A DNA stretch of 64,000 bases, from assembly GCF_902705545.1 (NCBI RefSeq), contig NZ_CACSHH010000015.1, positions 62,001 through 126,000 of the forward strand, in the 5' to 3' direction. The stretch is from Chlamydia sp. 17-3921. Lineage in GTDB: Bacteria; Chlamydiota; Chlamydiia; Chlamydiales; Chlamydiaceae. The position numbers and the translations under genes were made by a program. Below the pieces are notes generated by a model. It worked only from the letters and a program-made list of their open reading frames with translations. It did not search any database and was not told where the DNA came from. Shown piece by piece: positions 32,145 through 42,162 of this stretch (its first letter is position 1; every line of letters starts with the position of its first letter).

Positions 32145-33484
32145 GAGCTTCCTCCAGACATTTTTTTCCTCATTTGTTCCATCTTCTCTTTAGTCATACC
32201 TTTAAAAAATTTTTTAGATTGCACCATACGTTTTCGAAACTGATTGACGTCCCCTAAAGTTAAACCGCAACCAGAGGCTATTCTTTTCATACGACTCATA
32301 TCTAATTCTACTTTTTCTGAACGTTCTGCCGGTGTCATAGAAAGGATGATGGCTTCCGCACATTTCATTTGCCGTTCAGACCCTTCCATATCTTGCTCAC
32401 TAAGCTTTGCGTTACGATTTTTCGGCATCATGCCGAAAAGTTTTTTCAATGAGCCAAAACGACGAAAAGCTTTAATCTGCTTATAATAATCTTCATAAGT
32501 AAAAGCTGCTGTTGCTAGTTTTTTCCCGAGTTCTTCATCTTCTTCTTCAGAGATGCATTGCCGAATTTCATTCACGAAATTAACGGTATCACCCATTCCT
32601 AAAATACGATCCGCCATAGAAGCCGAATTAAAAAGACGAAGATCTTGAATATATTCTCCACAACCTTCTAGTTTTATAGGCTTTCCTAACACACTCTTCA
32701 TAGAGAGAATAGCCCCAGCTCTAGCATCTCCATCAGTCATTGACACAACAACACCGGTAAGATTTAGAAGCTCATCAAAAACTTTTGCAGTTGCTACAGC
32801 ATCTTGTCCCATAGCAATATTCATAACAAAAAGTCGTTCTTTAGCCTGAACGACTTTTTGAATGGAGACCAGCTCACTCATAAGATCATCATCTAAATGT
32901 AGACGTCCTGCAGTATCAACTAAAACAAAATCGTAATTATGACTTTTAGCATATGCTACAGCGTCTTCAGCAATCTTTATTGGGTTATTCTCTTCTGTAT
33001 GGTAAATATCGGCTTTTGTCTGAGAGATTAAAGTCTTTAATTGATCTACAGCAGCAAAACGTTTACGATCACAAGGTACAACTAAAACCTTTTTTGCCTT
33101 TTTCTCTTTTAAAACATAGGCAGCGAGCTTCGCACATGTTGTGGTTTTTCCTGCTCCTTGTAAACCACAAAGAAGCGTAACAGAAGGAAATCCTTGAATT
33201 ATCAATTTTTCTTCTTCATGACTTCCTAAGAGAGATGTGAGTTCTTCATGTAAACAACGAATAAACTGTTGGCCTGGAGAAACATGCTTCCAGACTTCTT
33301 TTCCAATAATTTTTTGTTTTACCTTTGTGATAAAATCTTTCACTACTTGATAATGTACGTCTGCATCTAAAAGAGCTAAACGAACCTCTCTAATGGCATC
33401 TGCAATGTTTTCTTCTGTAATTCTTCGAGAAGAGGTTAAAGAAGAAAGTATAGAGGAGAGTTTTTGTGTTAAAGAACCGATCAT
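32135..33484 (-). CDS. ffh: Signal recognition particle GTPase Ffh (SRP54)
   Basis: 449 aa; binds signal sequences of membrane proteins and 4.5S RNA and docks with FtsY. N domain (1-90), G domain with GLQGAGKTTTCAKLA, DTAGRLHLDD, TDGDARAGA, and a C-terminal methionine-rich M domain (KLFGMMPKNRN, RMKRIASGCGLTLGDVNQF, KMSGGSSW). It begins 14 bp after prmC. The 4.5S RNA gene was not found in this window. Confidence 0.98.
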   Translation of the reverse strand: MIGSLTQKLSSILSSLTSSRRITEENIADAIREVRLALLDADVHYQVVKDFITKVKQKIIGKEVWKHVSPGQQFIRCLHEELTSLLGSHEEEKLIIQGFPSVTLLCGLQGAGKTTTCAKLAAYVLKEKKAKKVLVVPCDRKRFAAVDQLKTLISQTKADIYHTEENNPIKIAEDAVAYAKSHNYDFVLVDTAGRLHLDDDLMSELVSIQKVVQAKERLFVMNIAMGQDAVATAKVFDELLNLTGVVVSMTDGDARAGAILSMKSVLGKPIKLEGCGEYIQDLRLFNSASMADRILGMGDTVNFVNEIRQCISEEEDEELGKKLATAAFTYEDYYKQIKAFRRFGSLKKLFGMMPKNRNAKLSEQDMEGSERQMKCAEAIILSMTPAERSEKVELDMSRMKRIASGCGLTLGDVNQFRKRMVQSKKFFKGMTKEKMEQMRKKMSGGSSWR

Positions 33485-33498
33485 TTATCAAGAGAAAA

Positions 33499-34365
33499 TC
33501 ACGAATAAACTGCTGAGGATACAGGATCACTTGCATCCATTTCAAGAAAAAAAAATCTATCCCAGCCAGAGAGATCTTTCTGTAAACGACCTGAAATACC
33601 ATATTTAGAAAAAATAGTTTGCACTTGAATCCCCTGGTTATAACCAATTTCTAACCATCCAACGCCATGAGGGTGTAAAATTTTTGATAAATTTTCTGCA
33701 ATTCGAATATAAAATTCTAATCCAGTAGCTCCTCCAACAAGAGCTTTCCAAGGTTCATAGCAACGCACTTCGGGATCAACACGCATAACTTCTTTAAATG
33801 ATAAATAAGGAGGATTACATACTAAAACATCTCCTGGAGAAGAATAGGGGTCGAATAAGTCTCCCAAAAATACCTCAACATTCAGACCGTTATTTACAGC
33901 GTTTTGCTTTGCGACAGAAACAGCTTTCGGACAAATATCTGAAAGAAAAACTTTTATGTGAGGACAAAACTTTTTTATAGCCAACCCCAAACAGCCGCTA
34001 CCACAACATACATCATATACCGTTTGAATTTCTGAATGAGCTAAAATATATTTTATCACTTGTTCTGCAAGAATTTCTGTTTCCATTCTAGGTATTAAAA
34101 CCCGAGAATCAACGATTAGAGAAAGGCCTAAAAAAGAAACAGAACCATGAATATAAGCCGTAGGGCACCTTTCTCCTCGAAATTTCAATTTTTGATAATA
34201 AGCCAATAAAACATCGTCAGAAATGAAAGAATGTTCTCTCAATTGAGCAAGAGAGGTTATTCCGAGAAGATCCATGAGGATGTATGCAGCTTCACGATCC
34301 TCAAAAGCCACACCATAATATTTGAGGTACTCTGCTGCCTCTTTAAGAATAGTCTTGAGTTCCAT
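33499..34365 (-). CDS. prmC: Release-factor glutamine methyltransferase PrmC (HemK)
   Basis: Methylates the Gln of the GGQ motif in RF1/RF2. 288 aa: helical N-terminal domain (RF binding), [32 protein letters not shown], the SAM site [15 protein letters not shown], and the catalytic NPPY motif in [11 protein letters not shown] (about residue 184). It overlaps prfA, its substrate gene, by 23 bp, so expression of enzyme and substrate is coupled. Confidence 0.97.
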   Translation of the reverse strand: MELKTILKEAAEYLKYYGVAFEDREAAYILMDLLGITSLAQLREHSFISDDVLLAYYQKLKFRGERCPTAYIHGSVSFLGLSLIVDSRVLIPRMETEILAEQVIKYILAHSEIQTVYDVCCGSGCLGLAIKKFCPHIKVFLSDICPKAVSVAKQNAVNNGLNVEVFLGDLFDPYSSPGDVLVCNPPYLSFKEVMRVDPEVRCYEPWKALVGGATGLEFYIRIAENLSKILHPHGVGWLEIGYNQGIQVQTIFSKYGISGRLQKDLSGWDRFFFLEMDASDPVSSAVYS

Positions 34366-35428
34366 TTTCTAGAAGCTGATGATACGCATGACTAACCAAA
34401 GCTGTTGTAATAGGATCTAGATCCCCCTCCATAACTTTATCTAAGCTATATAAAGTGAGTCCTATCCTATGATCTGTAACTCGATTCTGCGAAAAATTAT
34501 AAGTTCGTATTCTTTCCGAGCGATCTCCACTTCCAACCTGTGCAGAACGCATCGCAGAAGCTTCTTTATGTCTCTTTTGCATTTCAGCATCACGTATTCT
34601 AGCTTTTAGAATTCGCATAGCTTTATCCTTATTTTTATGCTGACTACGCTCATCTTGACAAGTTACAACAACTCCTGTGGGCATATGAGTAATTCGTACA
34701 GCAGAATCTGTAACATTAACATGTTGCCCTCCTGCTCCAGAAGCTCTAAACGTATCTATTCTTAGATCTTTCTCATCAATAAACACTTCCACATCGTCCT
34801 CTGGAGGTTCCGGCAATACAGCCACAGTAATAGCCGATGTATGAACACGCCCCTGAGTTTCCGTTTCAGGAACTCGTTGAACTCGATGTGTACCAGCCTC
34901 ATATTGAAGAAAACGCTTTACTCCAGTTCCTGAGATTCCCATTACATATTCTTTATAACCCTTAAGATCCGACTCTGACGCAGACAATACTTCGCACTTC
35001 CATCCTTTGGCAGAAGAATACAGATGATACATACGCACACAATCGCCTACAAAAAGAGCCGCTTCTTCACCACCTGTTCCGGCTCGCAATTCCATAATAA
35101 CATTAAGATCGTCATCAGGGTCTGGAGGAACAAGAAAATTTTCTAAAATTTTTGCAAGTTTTTCAATATTAACTTTACTTTCAGCAATCTCTTCTTCCAA
35201 CATAGCGATCATTTCTGGATCTTTTTCAGTAGCTAAAGCCTGCTTATCATCTATTAAAACTTTTTCTAGGTTTTGAATTTGTGTATAAACATTTTTTAAT
35301 TCAGAAAGTCGCGCATGTTCTTTGCTAAGAGCTTTATACTCCTTAGGATGATCAAAAATTTCGGGTGTTGCAATCTTTATTTCGATCTCTTCTAGACGTT
35401 TTAAATATTCAGCAATCTTTTTTTTCAT
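34343..35428 (-). CDS. prfA: Peptide chain release factor 1
   Basis: Recognises UAA and UAG stop codons. 361 aa from the ATG at 35428 (the frame extends one codon to a TTG). Domain order is normal: N-terminal coiled coil ([16 protein letters not shown]), the peptide-anticodon region, and GGQ in [21 protein letters not shown] (about residue 231), followed by [15 protein letters not shown]. It is the first gene of the long minus-strand cluster, downstream of the rpmE terminator. A dyad ACGCTT-ATTGC-AAGCGT lies near 35528-35544 upstream. Confidence 0.98.
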   Translation of the reverse strand: MKKKIAEYLKRLEEIEIKIATPEIFDHPKEYKALSKEHARLSELKNVYTQIQNLEKVLIDDKQALATEKDPEMIAMLEEEIAESKVNIEKLAKILENFLVPPDPDDDLNVIMELRAGTGGEEAALFVGDCVRMYHLYSSAKGWKCEVLSASESDLKGYKEYVMGISGTGVKRFLQYEAGTHRVQRVPETETQGRVHTSAITVAVLPEPPEDDVEVFIDEKDLRIDTFRASGAGGQHVNVTDSAVRITHMPTGVVVTCQDERSQHKNKDKAMRILKARIRDAEMQKRHKEASAMRSAQVGSGDRSERIRTYNFSQNRVTDHRIGLTLYSLDKVMEGDLDPITTALVSHAYHQLLENGTQDYS

Positions 35429-35555
35429 CAAAAATATTCTTTGTCAGAAAATTAAACAAAAAGCATCTGAAGTTTGATTTTTTCAGTAACTAACAGCGCA
35501 TAAACTCGATCAAAATACTGCATCAACACGCTTATTGCAAGCGTAAGATTAAAAT

Positions 35556-35596
35556 AAAAAGCTCATCACAGCTTTAATAAAGGTGATGAGCTTTTT
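35556..35596 (-). terminator. Rho-independent terminator of rpmE (possibly bidirectional)
   Basis: AAAAAGCTCATCAC (35556-35569) pairs with GTGATGAGCTTTTT (35583-35596); 14-bp stem with a 13-nt loop. On the minus strand the run TTTTTATTTT completes the signal. It separates rpmE from the prfA cluster. Confidence 0.9.
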
Positions 35597-35618
35597 CTAT
35601 TATAAAAATAAAGCCTAA

Positions 35619-35945
35619 TTATTTTTTCTTCTTTGTGGATTTTTTCTTTCCTTTAGAAACTGTACTAGACTCTTCATCTAACTGAGGTTGTTGAACAGAA
35701 AGCTTTACAGAACTGTAACGCTTTAGGAACTTGTCCACACGTCCTTCTGCATCAACCAATTTCTTACTTCCAGTAAAGAACGGATGTGAAGAAGAAGATA
35801 CGCTAACATAACATACTGGATATTCTACACCTTCGTAAGTTTCCATTTTTTCAGTTTGATATGTAGATCCACACACAAACTTATATCCCGTCGAAGAATC
35901 CACAAATAAAACTTGCCTGTACTCAGGATGTATATTCTTTTTCAT
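35619..35945 (-). CDS. rpmE: Ribosomal protein L31 (type B-like)
   Basis: 108 aa. [27 protein letters not shown] and [31 protein letters not shown] are L31 landmarks. The four zinc cysteines of type A L31 are not present, so it belongs with the zinc-independent form. The C-terminal tail is long and lysine-rich ([10 protein letters not shown]). GGAG lies 8-9 nt before the ATG. It is a single-gene unit with its own terminator. An 8-bp inverted repeat in the leader (35966-35997) may be regulatory. Confidence 0.95.
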   Translation of the reverse strand: MKKNIHPEYRQVLFVDSSTGYKFVCGSTYQTEKMETYEGVEYPVCYVSVSSSSHPFFTGSKKLVDAEGRVDKFLKRYSSVKLSVQQPQLDEESSTVSKGKKKSTKKKK

Positions 35946-35965
35946 ATTGACAACTCCAAAATCAC

Positions 35966-35997
35966 CATCCTACTATAAGAAAGGTTGAAGTAGGATG
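35966..35997. promoter_or_regulatory. Inverted repeat in the rpmE / 36031 divergent region
   Basis: CATCCTAC (35966-35973) and GTAGGATG (35990-35997) are perfect complements, separated by 16 bp containing TATAAG (+) and TATAGT (-) -10-like hexamers. A plus-strand TTGACA (35947-35952) is 18 bp from TACTAT. The repeat could be a hairpin in the rpmE leader or an operator over both -10 elements. Confidence 0.45.
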
Positions 35998-36030
35998 AGC
36001 TTCAAGTAAAAAAGTTTATCGCAAGGACCC

Positions 36031-36768
36031 ATGAAAAAGCAAGGAAAAACACTTTTAGTATTTCTATTTCTAAACTTTCTTTTTCCTTACTCAGGAGCCC
36101 TTCACACACAAGAGATCCACTCAATACAACAAAATATTTTTCTTGCTAAACCTGGAGATTACGCTGTTTTCAGTCGAGGCACCCAACGCATCTTTGTCTT
36201 AGTTAAATCTTCATCTATAAATTCTGTCTGGCTAGAGATCATAGACTTTCCTAGCCTGCTCTGTTCCGAAAGAAATTTTCTTCAAGAAACTTCATGGAAG
36301 TCAGCTATTCACCACCTAAAATCTCCAGCAACAGTTATTGTTATTTTCTTATCCAAAGAACAACTCAAAGCTTTTTCCTTGTGTCCAAAAACTAAAAAAT
36401 TATATCCAATTTCAAATGCACAAAACATACCGTTATTAATAAAGATCTTTAAAATTCCTCTTACTCCAGCACCTAAACATCTTATTAAAATGGGGAAAGA
36501 TCACAACCCCTGGTCTCCTAAGGTTACTTTAGAAGAATCCTCTACGGCATCTGCAACAACAGAGGCTCTACTTGGTTCATGGCCAAAAGATCTTTCAATC
36601 CTTTCGGAAGCCGATATTTTAATGTATTTCACTCACCCAACTATTTCTGTATTTCCTCTATGGGCAAGCATCAACACTCCTAAAGGTCCTACCGTATTAA
36701 GAGCTTTAAGCGTAGGTCATGAAGCAACTTCTCCCTATGAATATTCTCTACCTGAAATTGATGCTTAA
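36031..36768 (+). CDS. Secreted or periplasmic protein of unknown function
   Basis: 245 aa. The N-terminus is a clear signal peptide (basic MKKQGK, hydrophobic TLLVFLFLNFLFPYSGA). The mature part begins HTQEIHSIQQN and contains short beta-rich segments (GDYAVFSRGTQRIFVLVKSS) but no motif I recognise. AAGGA lies just before the ATG. The position next to lepB matches the conserved chlamydial hypothetical CT021. It is divergent from rpmE. Confidence 0.8.
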   Translation: MKKQGKTLLVFLFLNFLFPYSGALHTQEIHSIQQNIFLAKPGDYAVFSRGTQRIFVLVKSSSINSVWLEIIDFPSLLCSERNFLQETSWKSAIHHLKSPATVIVIFLSKEQLKAFSLCPKTKKLYPISNAQNIPLLIKIFKIPLTPAPKHLIKMGKDHNPWSPKVTLEESSTASATTEALLGSWPKDLSILSEADILMYFTHPTISVFPLWASINTPKGPTVLRALSVGHEATSPYEYSLPEIDA

Positions 36769-36894
36769 GACTTTTTTGATCGAAAATCTTAGATGGTGAA
36801 ATGTAATGATTTCACTCGATAAGAAAAGACATGAGTTTTAATAAAGTGGGTTTTTTATTTTGAATGTTATAAAACTAGTAGAAGCAGTAATGAT

Positions 36895-36911
36895 CTGCGA
36901 TTAAATCGCAG
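36895..36911. promoter_or_regulatory. 17-bp palindrome upstream of lepB
   Basis: CTGCGATT-A-AATCGCAG is a perfect inverted repeat, 43 bp before the lepB ATG and about 22 bp after a TATAAA (around 36869). No T-run follows, so it is not a terminator; an operator or leader hairpin is possible. A second dyad, GTGAAAT...ATTTCAC, lies at 36796-36815. Confidence 0.4.
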
Positions 36912-36953
36912 GTAAGATTTCAAAATAAAGAACTACGAATTCAACCTTTTTCC

Positions 36954-38870
36954 ATGAAGAATTATTCCTTACGTAAAAGCCGTCAAACTCTTCACAGAGC
37001 CTATAGACTCCTTAAAACAAAAAGCTTAATAAAGTCCCCTGAAAAATATCAATATCTCCAACAGTTACTATCACAATTAGAAGAAACTATTTTTCAACAA
37101 GATACAGAAACTGCAGCATTATTAGCTCAACAAGCACAGGCTTTTTGTAAAAGATTTCCGATATCTTTCTCTAGGAAAGTTTTCGAATTTGCTAAAGCGA
37201 TTTTCTTTGCAGCTGTAGTCGCTTTTCTCATAAGGCAATTTTGGTTTGAACTTTATGAAGTTCCTACAGGTTCAATGCGCCCCACTATTTTGGAGCAAGA
37301 TCGCATTATTGTTTCTAAAACGACTTTTGGTTTACATTGCCCTTTTATAAAAAAACCTTGGGGATTCTCCCCGAAGGCCATTTCACGTGGAAGTCTTGTA
37401 GTTTTTACTGTTGGAGGACTTCCCATTCCTGATTCTGATACAAAATATTTTGGATTCATCTCTGGGAAAAAACGGTATGTTAAACGTTGTATGGGCAAGC
37501 CCGGGGATATTTTATACTTTTATGGGGGGAAACTTTACGGCTTAGATGTTAATGGGGATCCTATAAACTACCTCTTAGAAAAAGATTTGGATCAGCTTTA
37601 TCATGTCCCCTATATTTGCTTTGACGGTACGACAAATATTTCTTCGTCGGATACTCAAACGTCCATTACATTCAAACAAATGAATCAGCCTTGTGGAAAA
37701 ATAATTTTTCCACAAGAAAGCGCATACGGTCAATTCTTTTACGATAAAGCATGGTATGATGACATCCCTAATAATTTAAAAGAATCTCTTCCGAAGCCAG
37801 CAAGTTATGCGGATTTATTTGGGATGCGGCACTATGCTATGGTTCGAATTCTCACAAAAAAACAAGCTCTTAAAGCACATCCTCTACCAACAAATAGCGA
37901 CAAAACACAAGCTTACCTGGAAATTTGCCACACTCCGAATCTCTCTTATCCACCACCACTCTTACGTCACTATAATAAAGGGCATCAACTGATTCCAACT
38001 ATTCATCCTATGAAAACACTACTCCCTTTAAGAAAGGAGCATCTTCACCTTATCCGAAAGAACCTAACAACCTCTCGTTTTATTGTGTCTCAAGGGTTAG
38101 CATATAAATATCAACCATTTAAAATTAGCTCTTCGGCAAAAACTTTCGCACTTGCGTTGCCGAAGGTTCCTAATGGTTGCTACGAATTTTCCAAAGGAGA
38201 AGCGTATCAAATTGGTTTCGGAGGCATTCGCTATAAACTTAAGCCAACGCACTCGTTAACAAAACTTAGTAATGCTCAGGTCATAGAACTTTTTAACTGC
38301 GGAGTCAGCTTTAGCTCCATTTTTACACCTACGAATCCACAACAAGCTCCCTTACCAAACCGGTACGCCTTTTTTAATCAGGGGAACCTATACATTATGG
38401 ATTCTCCGATTTTCATAGAAAATGACCCAACTTTGCAAAAATTTATAGAATCTGAAAAAGCAAAACAAGAAGTATCATCTCCGACTCAGCCTTATATAGC
38501 TTTTATAGATCGCGGCTCTCCACCAAAAAATCCTGAACTCTTTAAAGAGTTTATTTATAATTTTGGCCTTAAAATCCCAGAAGGTCATGTTTTAGTTTTA
38601 GGAGATAACTATCCCATGAGCGCTGACAGTCGTGAATTTGGATTTGTCCCTGTAGAAAACCTGTTAGGCACTCCCTTATGGACATTTTGGCCTTTAAGTC
38701 ACTTTGGAAGACTTTCTAACGTTTTATCTCCGAAAGCTCTACCAGGATACCTGGTCAATGGAACAGCTTTAGTAATAGTGCTTTCTTCTATATGCTACTT
38801 CTTTTATCAAAGAAAACGCCGATTATTTCCTAAAAGTGAGAATCCCCAAGATCCAAAAATTCACCCATAA
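36954..38870 (+). CDS. lepB: Signal peptidase I, oversized chlamydial form
   Basis: Cleaves signal peptides from exported proteins. 638 aa, about twice E. coli LepB. A hydrophilic N-terminal helix region (1-75) precedes one membrane segment (about 80-95), then the catalytic serine in VPTGSMRP (S107), the lysine in RYVKRCMGKPGD (K177), and GDNYPMSADSREFG (from 550). About 370 residues lie between the lysine box and the GDN box, with no recognised domain. A second hydrophobic segment near the C-terminus (LVIVLSSICYFFY) is followed by a basic tail. Large LepB is known in Chlamydia. The last 41 bp overlap the convergent ileS. Confidence 0.95.
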   Translation: MKNYSLRKSRQTLHRAYRLLKTKSLIKSPEKYQYLQQLLSQLEETIFQQDTETAALLAQQAQAFCKRFPISFSRKVFEFAKAIFFAAVVAFLIRQFWFELYEVPTGSMRPTILEQDRIIVSKTTFGLHCPFIKKPWGFSPKAISRGSLVVFTVGGLPIPDSDTKYFGFISGKKRYVKRCMGKPGDILYFYGGKLYGLDVNGDPINYLLEKDLDQLYHVPYICFDGTTNISSSDTQTSITFKQMNQPCGKIIFPQESAYGQFFYDKAWYDDIPNNLKESLPKPASYADLFGMRHYAMVRILTKKQALKAHPLPTNSDKTQAYLEICHTPNLSYPPPLLRHYNKGHQLIPTIHPMKTLLPLRKEHLHLIRKNLTTSRFIVSQGLAYKYQPFKISSSAKTFALALPKVPNGCYEFSKGEAYQIGFGGIRYKLKPTHSLTKLSNAQVIELFNCGVSFSSIFTPTNPQQAPLPNRYAFFNQGNLYIMDSPIFIENDPTLQKFIESEKAKQEVSSPTQPYIAFIDRGSPPKNPELFKEFIYNFGLKIPEGHVLVLGDNYPMSADSREFGFVPVENLLGTPLWTFWPLSHFGRLSNVLSPKALPGYLVNGTALVIVLSSICYFFYQRKRRLFPKSENPQDPKIHP

Positions 38871-41800
38871 CAGTAGGTTCTTGATATGAAACTTTGGGAT
38901 CAGCTCTAACGCTAACTGAGATAGTAATATTAGTGGGGTATCCATTGATATCCCAATCTACACCTTGATCGTTTGGTTCCGAGACAAATTCATATGTTGT
39001 TGTTAACGTCTCTTCACAAATATAAGGTTCATATTGCAAAAACGCTTTTTGTACTTTTTCAGAAGTAAATAATTTTAAAGAGATGCGATCTGAAACATGT
39101 AGTTGAAGTTGGCGACGCATTGTATTGATCTTATTAACAAGCTCTCTCGCAATGGCTTCAATAATAAGCTCCTCTGACAACTGGCAATCTAAAACAACGG
39201 AAAATATTCCAGAGCTACGAGCAATATAGCCCTGTTGAGTTTGAAGACATATTATAACATCCTCAGGACCTAGGATAATTTCTTCATTACCGAGTACCAA
39301 AGTGTAGCTTTTTCCATGAGTCAAAAAATAAATTGCATCTTCTGGTAACTCTTCTAAAGCTATCTGAATTTCGCGCATCTTAGATCCAACTTTCTTACCC
39401 AAAACACGGAAATTAGGTTTAACTGTTGTAGTAACAAAATTGGGAGTCTCTTTATAAAAAATGATATTTTTTACATTCAATTCTTCTAAGATCAAAGATT
39501 CAAAAGTAGACAAAGCATCTAACCTTTCCCGTGGTCCTACAATGTAAAAATTTGCCAAGGGTTGACGCACTTTTAACTTATGCTCTTTTCTTAAAGAATG
39601 GCCAAGCCCAACAATTTCTCTAACATCCTGCATACGCTGTTCTAAATCTACCAAGATCTTTGAATCTATAACCTCGGGGAAATCACAAAGATGCACAGAT
39701 TCTTCTTCACCAGCAGTCTTTAACTGCTGGAAAATATCTTCGGCAATAAAAGGAACAAAAGGAGCTATCACCTTACAGAAAACAAAAAGCACTTCATACA
39801 AGGTAGCAAAAGCAGCTCTCCTATCTGGAGAATCTTCAGACTCCCAAAAACGCCTTCGACTACGTCGAATGTACCAATTTGTTAAATCTTCAATAAATGC
39901 AACAAAAGGCTCCACAGCAGAGTTTAGATTATACTCCTTCATTCCAGCACGGACTTTGCCAACAACACTGTACAAATTTGATAAGATCCATGAATCCATT
40001 TCAGTATATATAAGTTCTTGATCTGGAGTTTTAGGATCAAATCCGTATAAATTTGAGTAAATTTTATAAAAGGATAAAACGTTAGTTAATGGGAGTAAAA
40101 CAAGCTTTAAAACACTTTCAACCCCCTTATCAGAGAAACGAAGATCTTCAGCTTTTACAACGACACTATGTAGCAAATATAATCGTAAAGCATCTGCTCC
40201 GTATGTATCTAAAATAAATTTTGGACTTGGGTAATTACTTAAACGCTTGGACATCTTATTGCCATCTTTAGCCAAGACAATCCCATTCACAATAACATTA
40301 CGAAATGCCGGACGATCAAAAAGTGCTGCAGCAATTACTGTAAGAGTATAAAACCATCCTCGAGTTTGGTCTAACCCTTCAGAAATAAAATCTGCAGGAA
40401 AGGCTTCTTCGGTTGCTTGCTTGTTCTCGAAAGGATAATGATTCTGAGCATAAGGCATAGCTCCAGAATCAAACCAACAATCAAATACATAAGGTATTCT
40501 AAAAAATGTTTTCCCGTTTTTTACAATTTTTAAATGATCTATAAAGTGCCTATGAAGATCTTCTATTTTTTCTCCAGATAATGCCTCTAGCTCTTGAATA
40601 GAACCTATAACAAGAGTTTCTCCATCACTACTTTTCCAAATAGGAATAGGTGTTCCCCAATAACGATTCCTACTAATAGCCCAATCTCTAGCGCCTTTCA
40701 GCCATTTCCCAAAACGACCTTCTTTAAGATAGTTAGGAACCCAATGAATTTGAGAGTTTGCTTTAAGCATTTTCTCTTTAATTTGCTCAACAGCAACAAA
40801 CCAGGAATTGACAGCTTTGTAGATTAAAGGAGTGTCTGTCCTCCAACAAAAAGGATATCGATGTTTAATTGTTCCTTGATAGAAAATTTTATTAGCAACC
40901 TTTAGAGACGTAATTATGTTCTTATCAGTATTTTTTATATACTGCCCACTGTATTCAGGAATCTCTTCTGTAAAACATCCATGATCGTCCACTGGACAAA
41001 CCATAGGAACATCATGATCTTTACAAACAAAAAAGTCGGCTTCACCAAAAGCTGGAGCCATGTGTACGACTCCAGTCCCCTCACTTTCTTCAACAAAGGG
41101 CCCAGAAAGTACTTTAAACGCACCTTCTTTTCTTTTATTTTCGAAATAAGAAAATGGCGGCTCATAACACTTTCCAACCAACTCTACGCCAGAAAATTTA
41201 TCTAAAACTACAAAGGATTCAGGATTAGAAAACCATCGAGGCAAGCATCCCTGACCTAAAATCCATTGCTCTTTAGTTTTTTTATCTTCAATACGAACAT
41301 AGGTTATTCCCTCTCCAACAGCAACAGCCATATTGGAAATTAAAGTCCACGGCGTTGTTGTCCAAACAAGAAGAGATGCAGCATCTCCACATAAAGCAAA
41401 TTTGAGAACTACTGAAGGATCATTTACTTCTTTATAATTTTGACCAGCTTCAAAATTTGATAAAGGTGTCCCTAGTTTGGTAGAAAATGGGACAACTTTA
41501 GTTCCCTCATAAATAAGACCTTGTTCGTAGAGAGATTTGAAAACCCACCAAACACTTTCCATAAAAGAAAGATCCATGGTTTTCCAAGTAGAGGAAAAAT
41601 CTACCCAACGTCCTAACCGTTGAATGTAATTTTCCCATTCATGGACATAGCGGAAAACTATTTTCCGACATTCTTCATTAAACGCGCCTATTCCAAAATT
41701 TTCTATAGCCCCTGGAGAAGTGAGCTCAAGCGTTTTCTCAACCTCATACTCTACAGGAACCCCATGACAATCCCAACCAAAACGACGTGGAACATAATAT

Positions 41801-42048
41801 CCTTGCATAGTCGCATATCGACTCACAACATCTTTAAGAGTACTAGCCAATAAGTGGCCATAATGAGGTAACCCCGTAGCAAAGGGTGGTCCATCATAAA
41901 AGGAGTAAAGAGGTTTTCCTAAGCGATTATTTAGAGATTTAAAAAAAATATCATGAGTTTTCCAAAAATCTAAGATACTTTCTTCCCTTGCAGCAAAGTT
42001 TCCTTTGCAGCTTTCTTCCATAGTCATGCTTGCTCGCAAGATAGTCAT
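38830..42048 (-). CDS. ileS: Isoleucyl-tRNA synthetase (long, eukaryote-like type)
   Basis: 1072 aa from the first ATG; internal ATGs at 42027 and 42021 are also possible. HIGH motif as LPHYGHLLAS, editing (CP1) domain with WTTTPWTLISNMAVAV, KMSKR in GNKMSKRLSNYPSPKF, and a long C-terminal region without the four-cysteine zinc finger of bacterial type 1 enzymes. Length and C-terminus fit the type 2, archaeal/eukaryotic-like IleRS reported in Chlamydia, a form usually less sensitive to mupirocin. It is convergent with lepB (41-bp overlap) and divergent from tmRNA. Confidence 0.95.
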   Translation of the reverse strand: MTILRASMTMEESCKGNFAAREESILDFWKTHDIFFKSLNNRLGKPLYSFYDGPPFATGLPHYGHLLASTLKDVVSRYATMQGYYVPRRFGWDCHGVPVEYEVEKTLELTSPGAIENFGIGAFNEECRKIVFRYVHEWENYIQRLGRWVDFSSTWKTMDLSFMESVWWVFKSLYEQGLIYEGTKVVPFSTKLGTPLSNFEAGQNYKEVNDPSVVLKFALCGDAASLLVWTTTPWTLISNMAVAVGEGITYVRIEDKKTKEQWILGQGCLPRWFSNPESFVVLDKFSGVELVGKCYEPPFSYFENKRKEGAFKVLSGPFVEESEGTGVVHMAPAFGEADFFVCKDHDVPMVCPVDDHGCFTEEIPEYSGQYIKNTDKNIITSLKVANKIFYQGTIKHRYPFCWRTDTPLIYKAVNSWFVAVEQIKEKMLKANSQIHWVPNYLKEGRFGKWLKGARDWAISRNRYWGTPIPIWKSSDGETLVIGSIQELEALSGEKIEDLHRHFIDHLKIVKNGKTFFRIPYVFDCWFDSGAMPYAQNHYPFENKQATEEAFPADFISEGLDQTRGWFYTLTVIAAALFDRPAFRNVIVNGIVLAKDGNKMSKRLSNYPSPKFILDTYGADALRLYLLHSVVVKAEDLRFSDKGVESVLKLVLLPLTNVLSFYKIYSNLYGFDPKTPDQELIYTEMDSWILSNLYSVVGKVRAGMKEYNLNSAVEPFVAFIEDLTNWYIRRSRRRFWESEDSPDRRAAFATLYEVLFVFCKVIAPFVPFIAEDIFQQLKTAGEEESVHLCDFPEVIDSKILVDLEQRMQDVREIVGLGHSLRKEHKLKVRQPLANFYIVGPRERLDALSTFESLILEELNVKNIIFYKETPNFVTTTVKPNFRVLGKKVGSKMREIQIALEELPEDAIYFLTHGKSYTLVLGNEEIILGPEDVIICLQTQQGYIARSSGIFSVVLDCQLSEELIIEAIARELVNKINTMRRQLQLHVSDRISLKLFTSEKVQKAFLQYEPYICEETLTTTYEFVSEPNDQGVDWDINGYPTNITISVSVRADPKVSYQEPTVMGEFLDLGDSHF

Positions 42049-42162
42049 AGATTAAAAATTCACTTAAGGTTAAAGTTTTTTAAAGTTTTCGTCCAGATTC
42101 GAGTATCACTAGATAATTTATGCTTGGTTGTGTAAAAACAACAAAAGATTTAATATATTCTT

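Noticed and set aside
35528-35544. ACGCTT-ATTGC-AAGCGT as a second terminator upstream of prfA
   Set aside because: Only a 6-bp stem and no adjacent T-run on either strand; noted only as a dyad.
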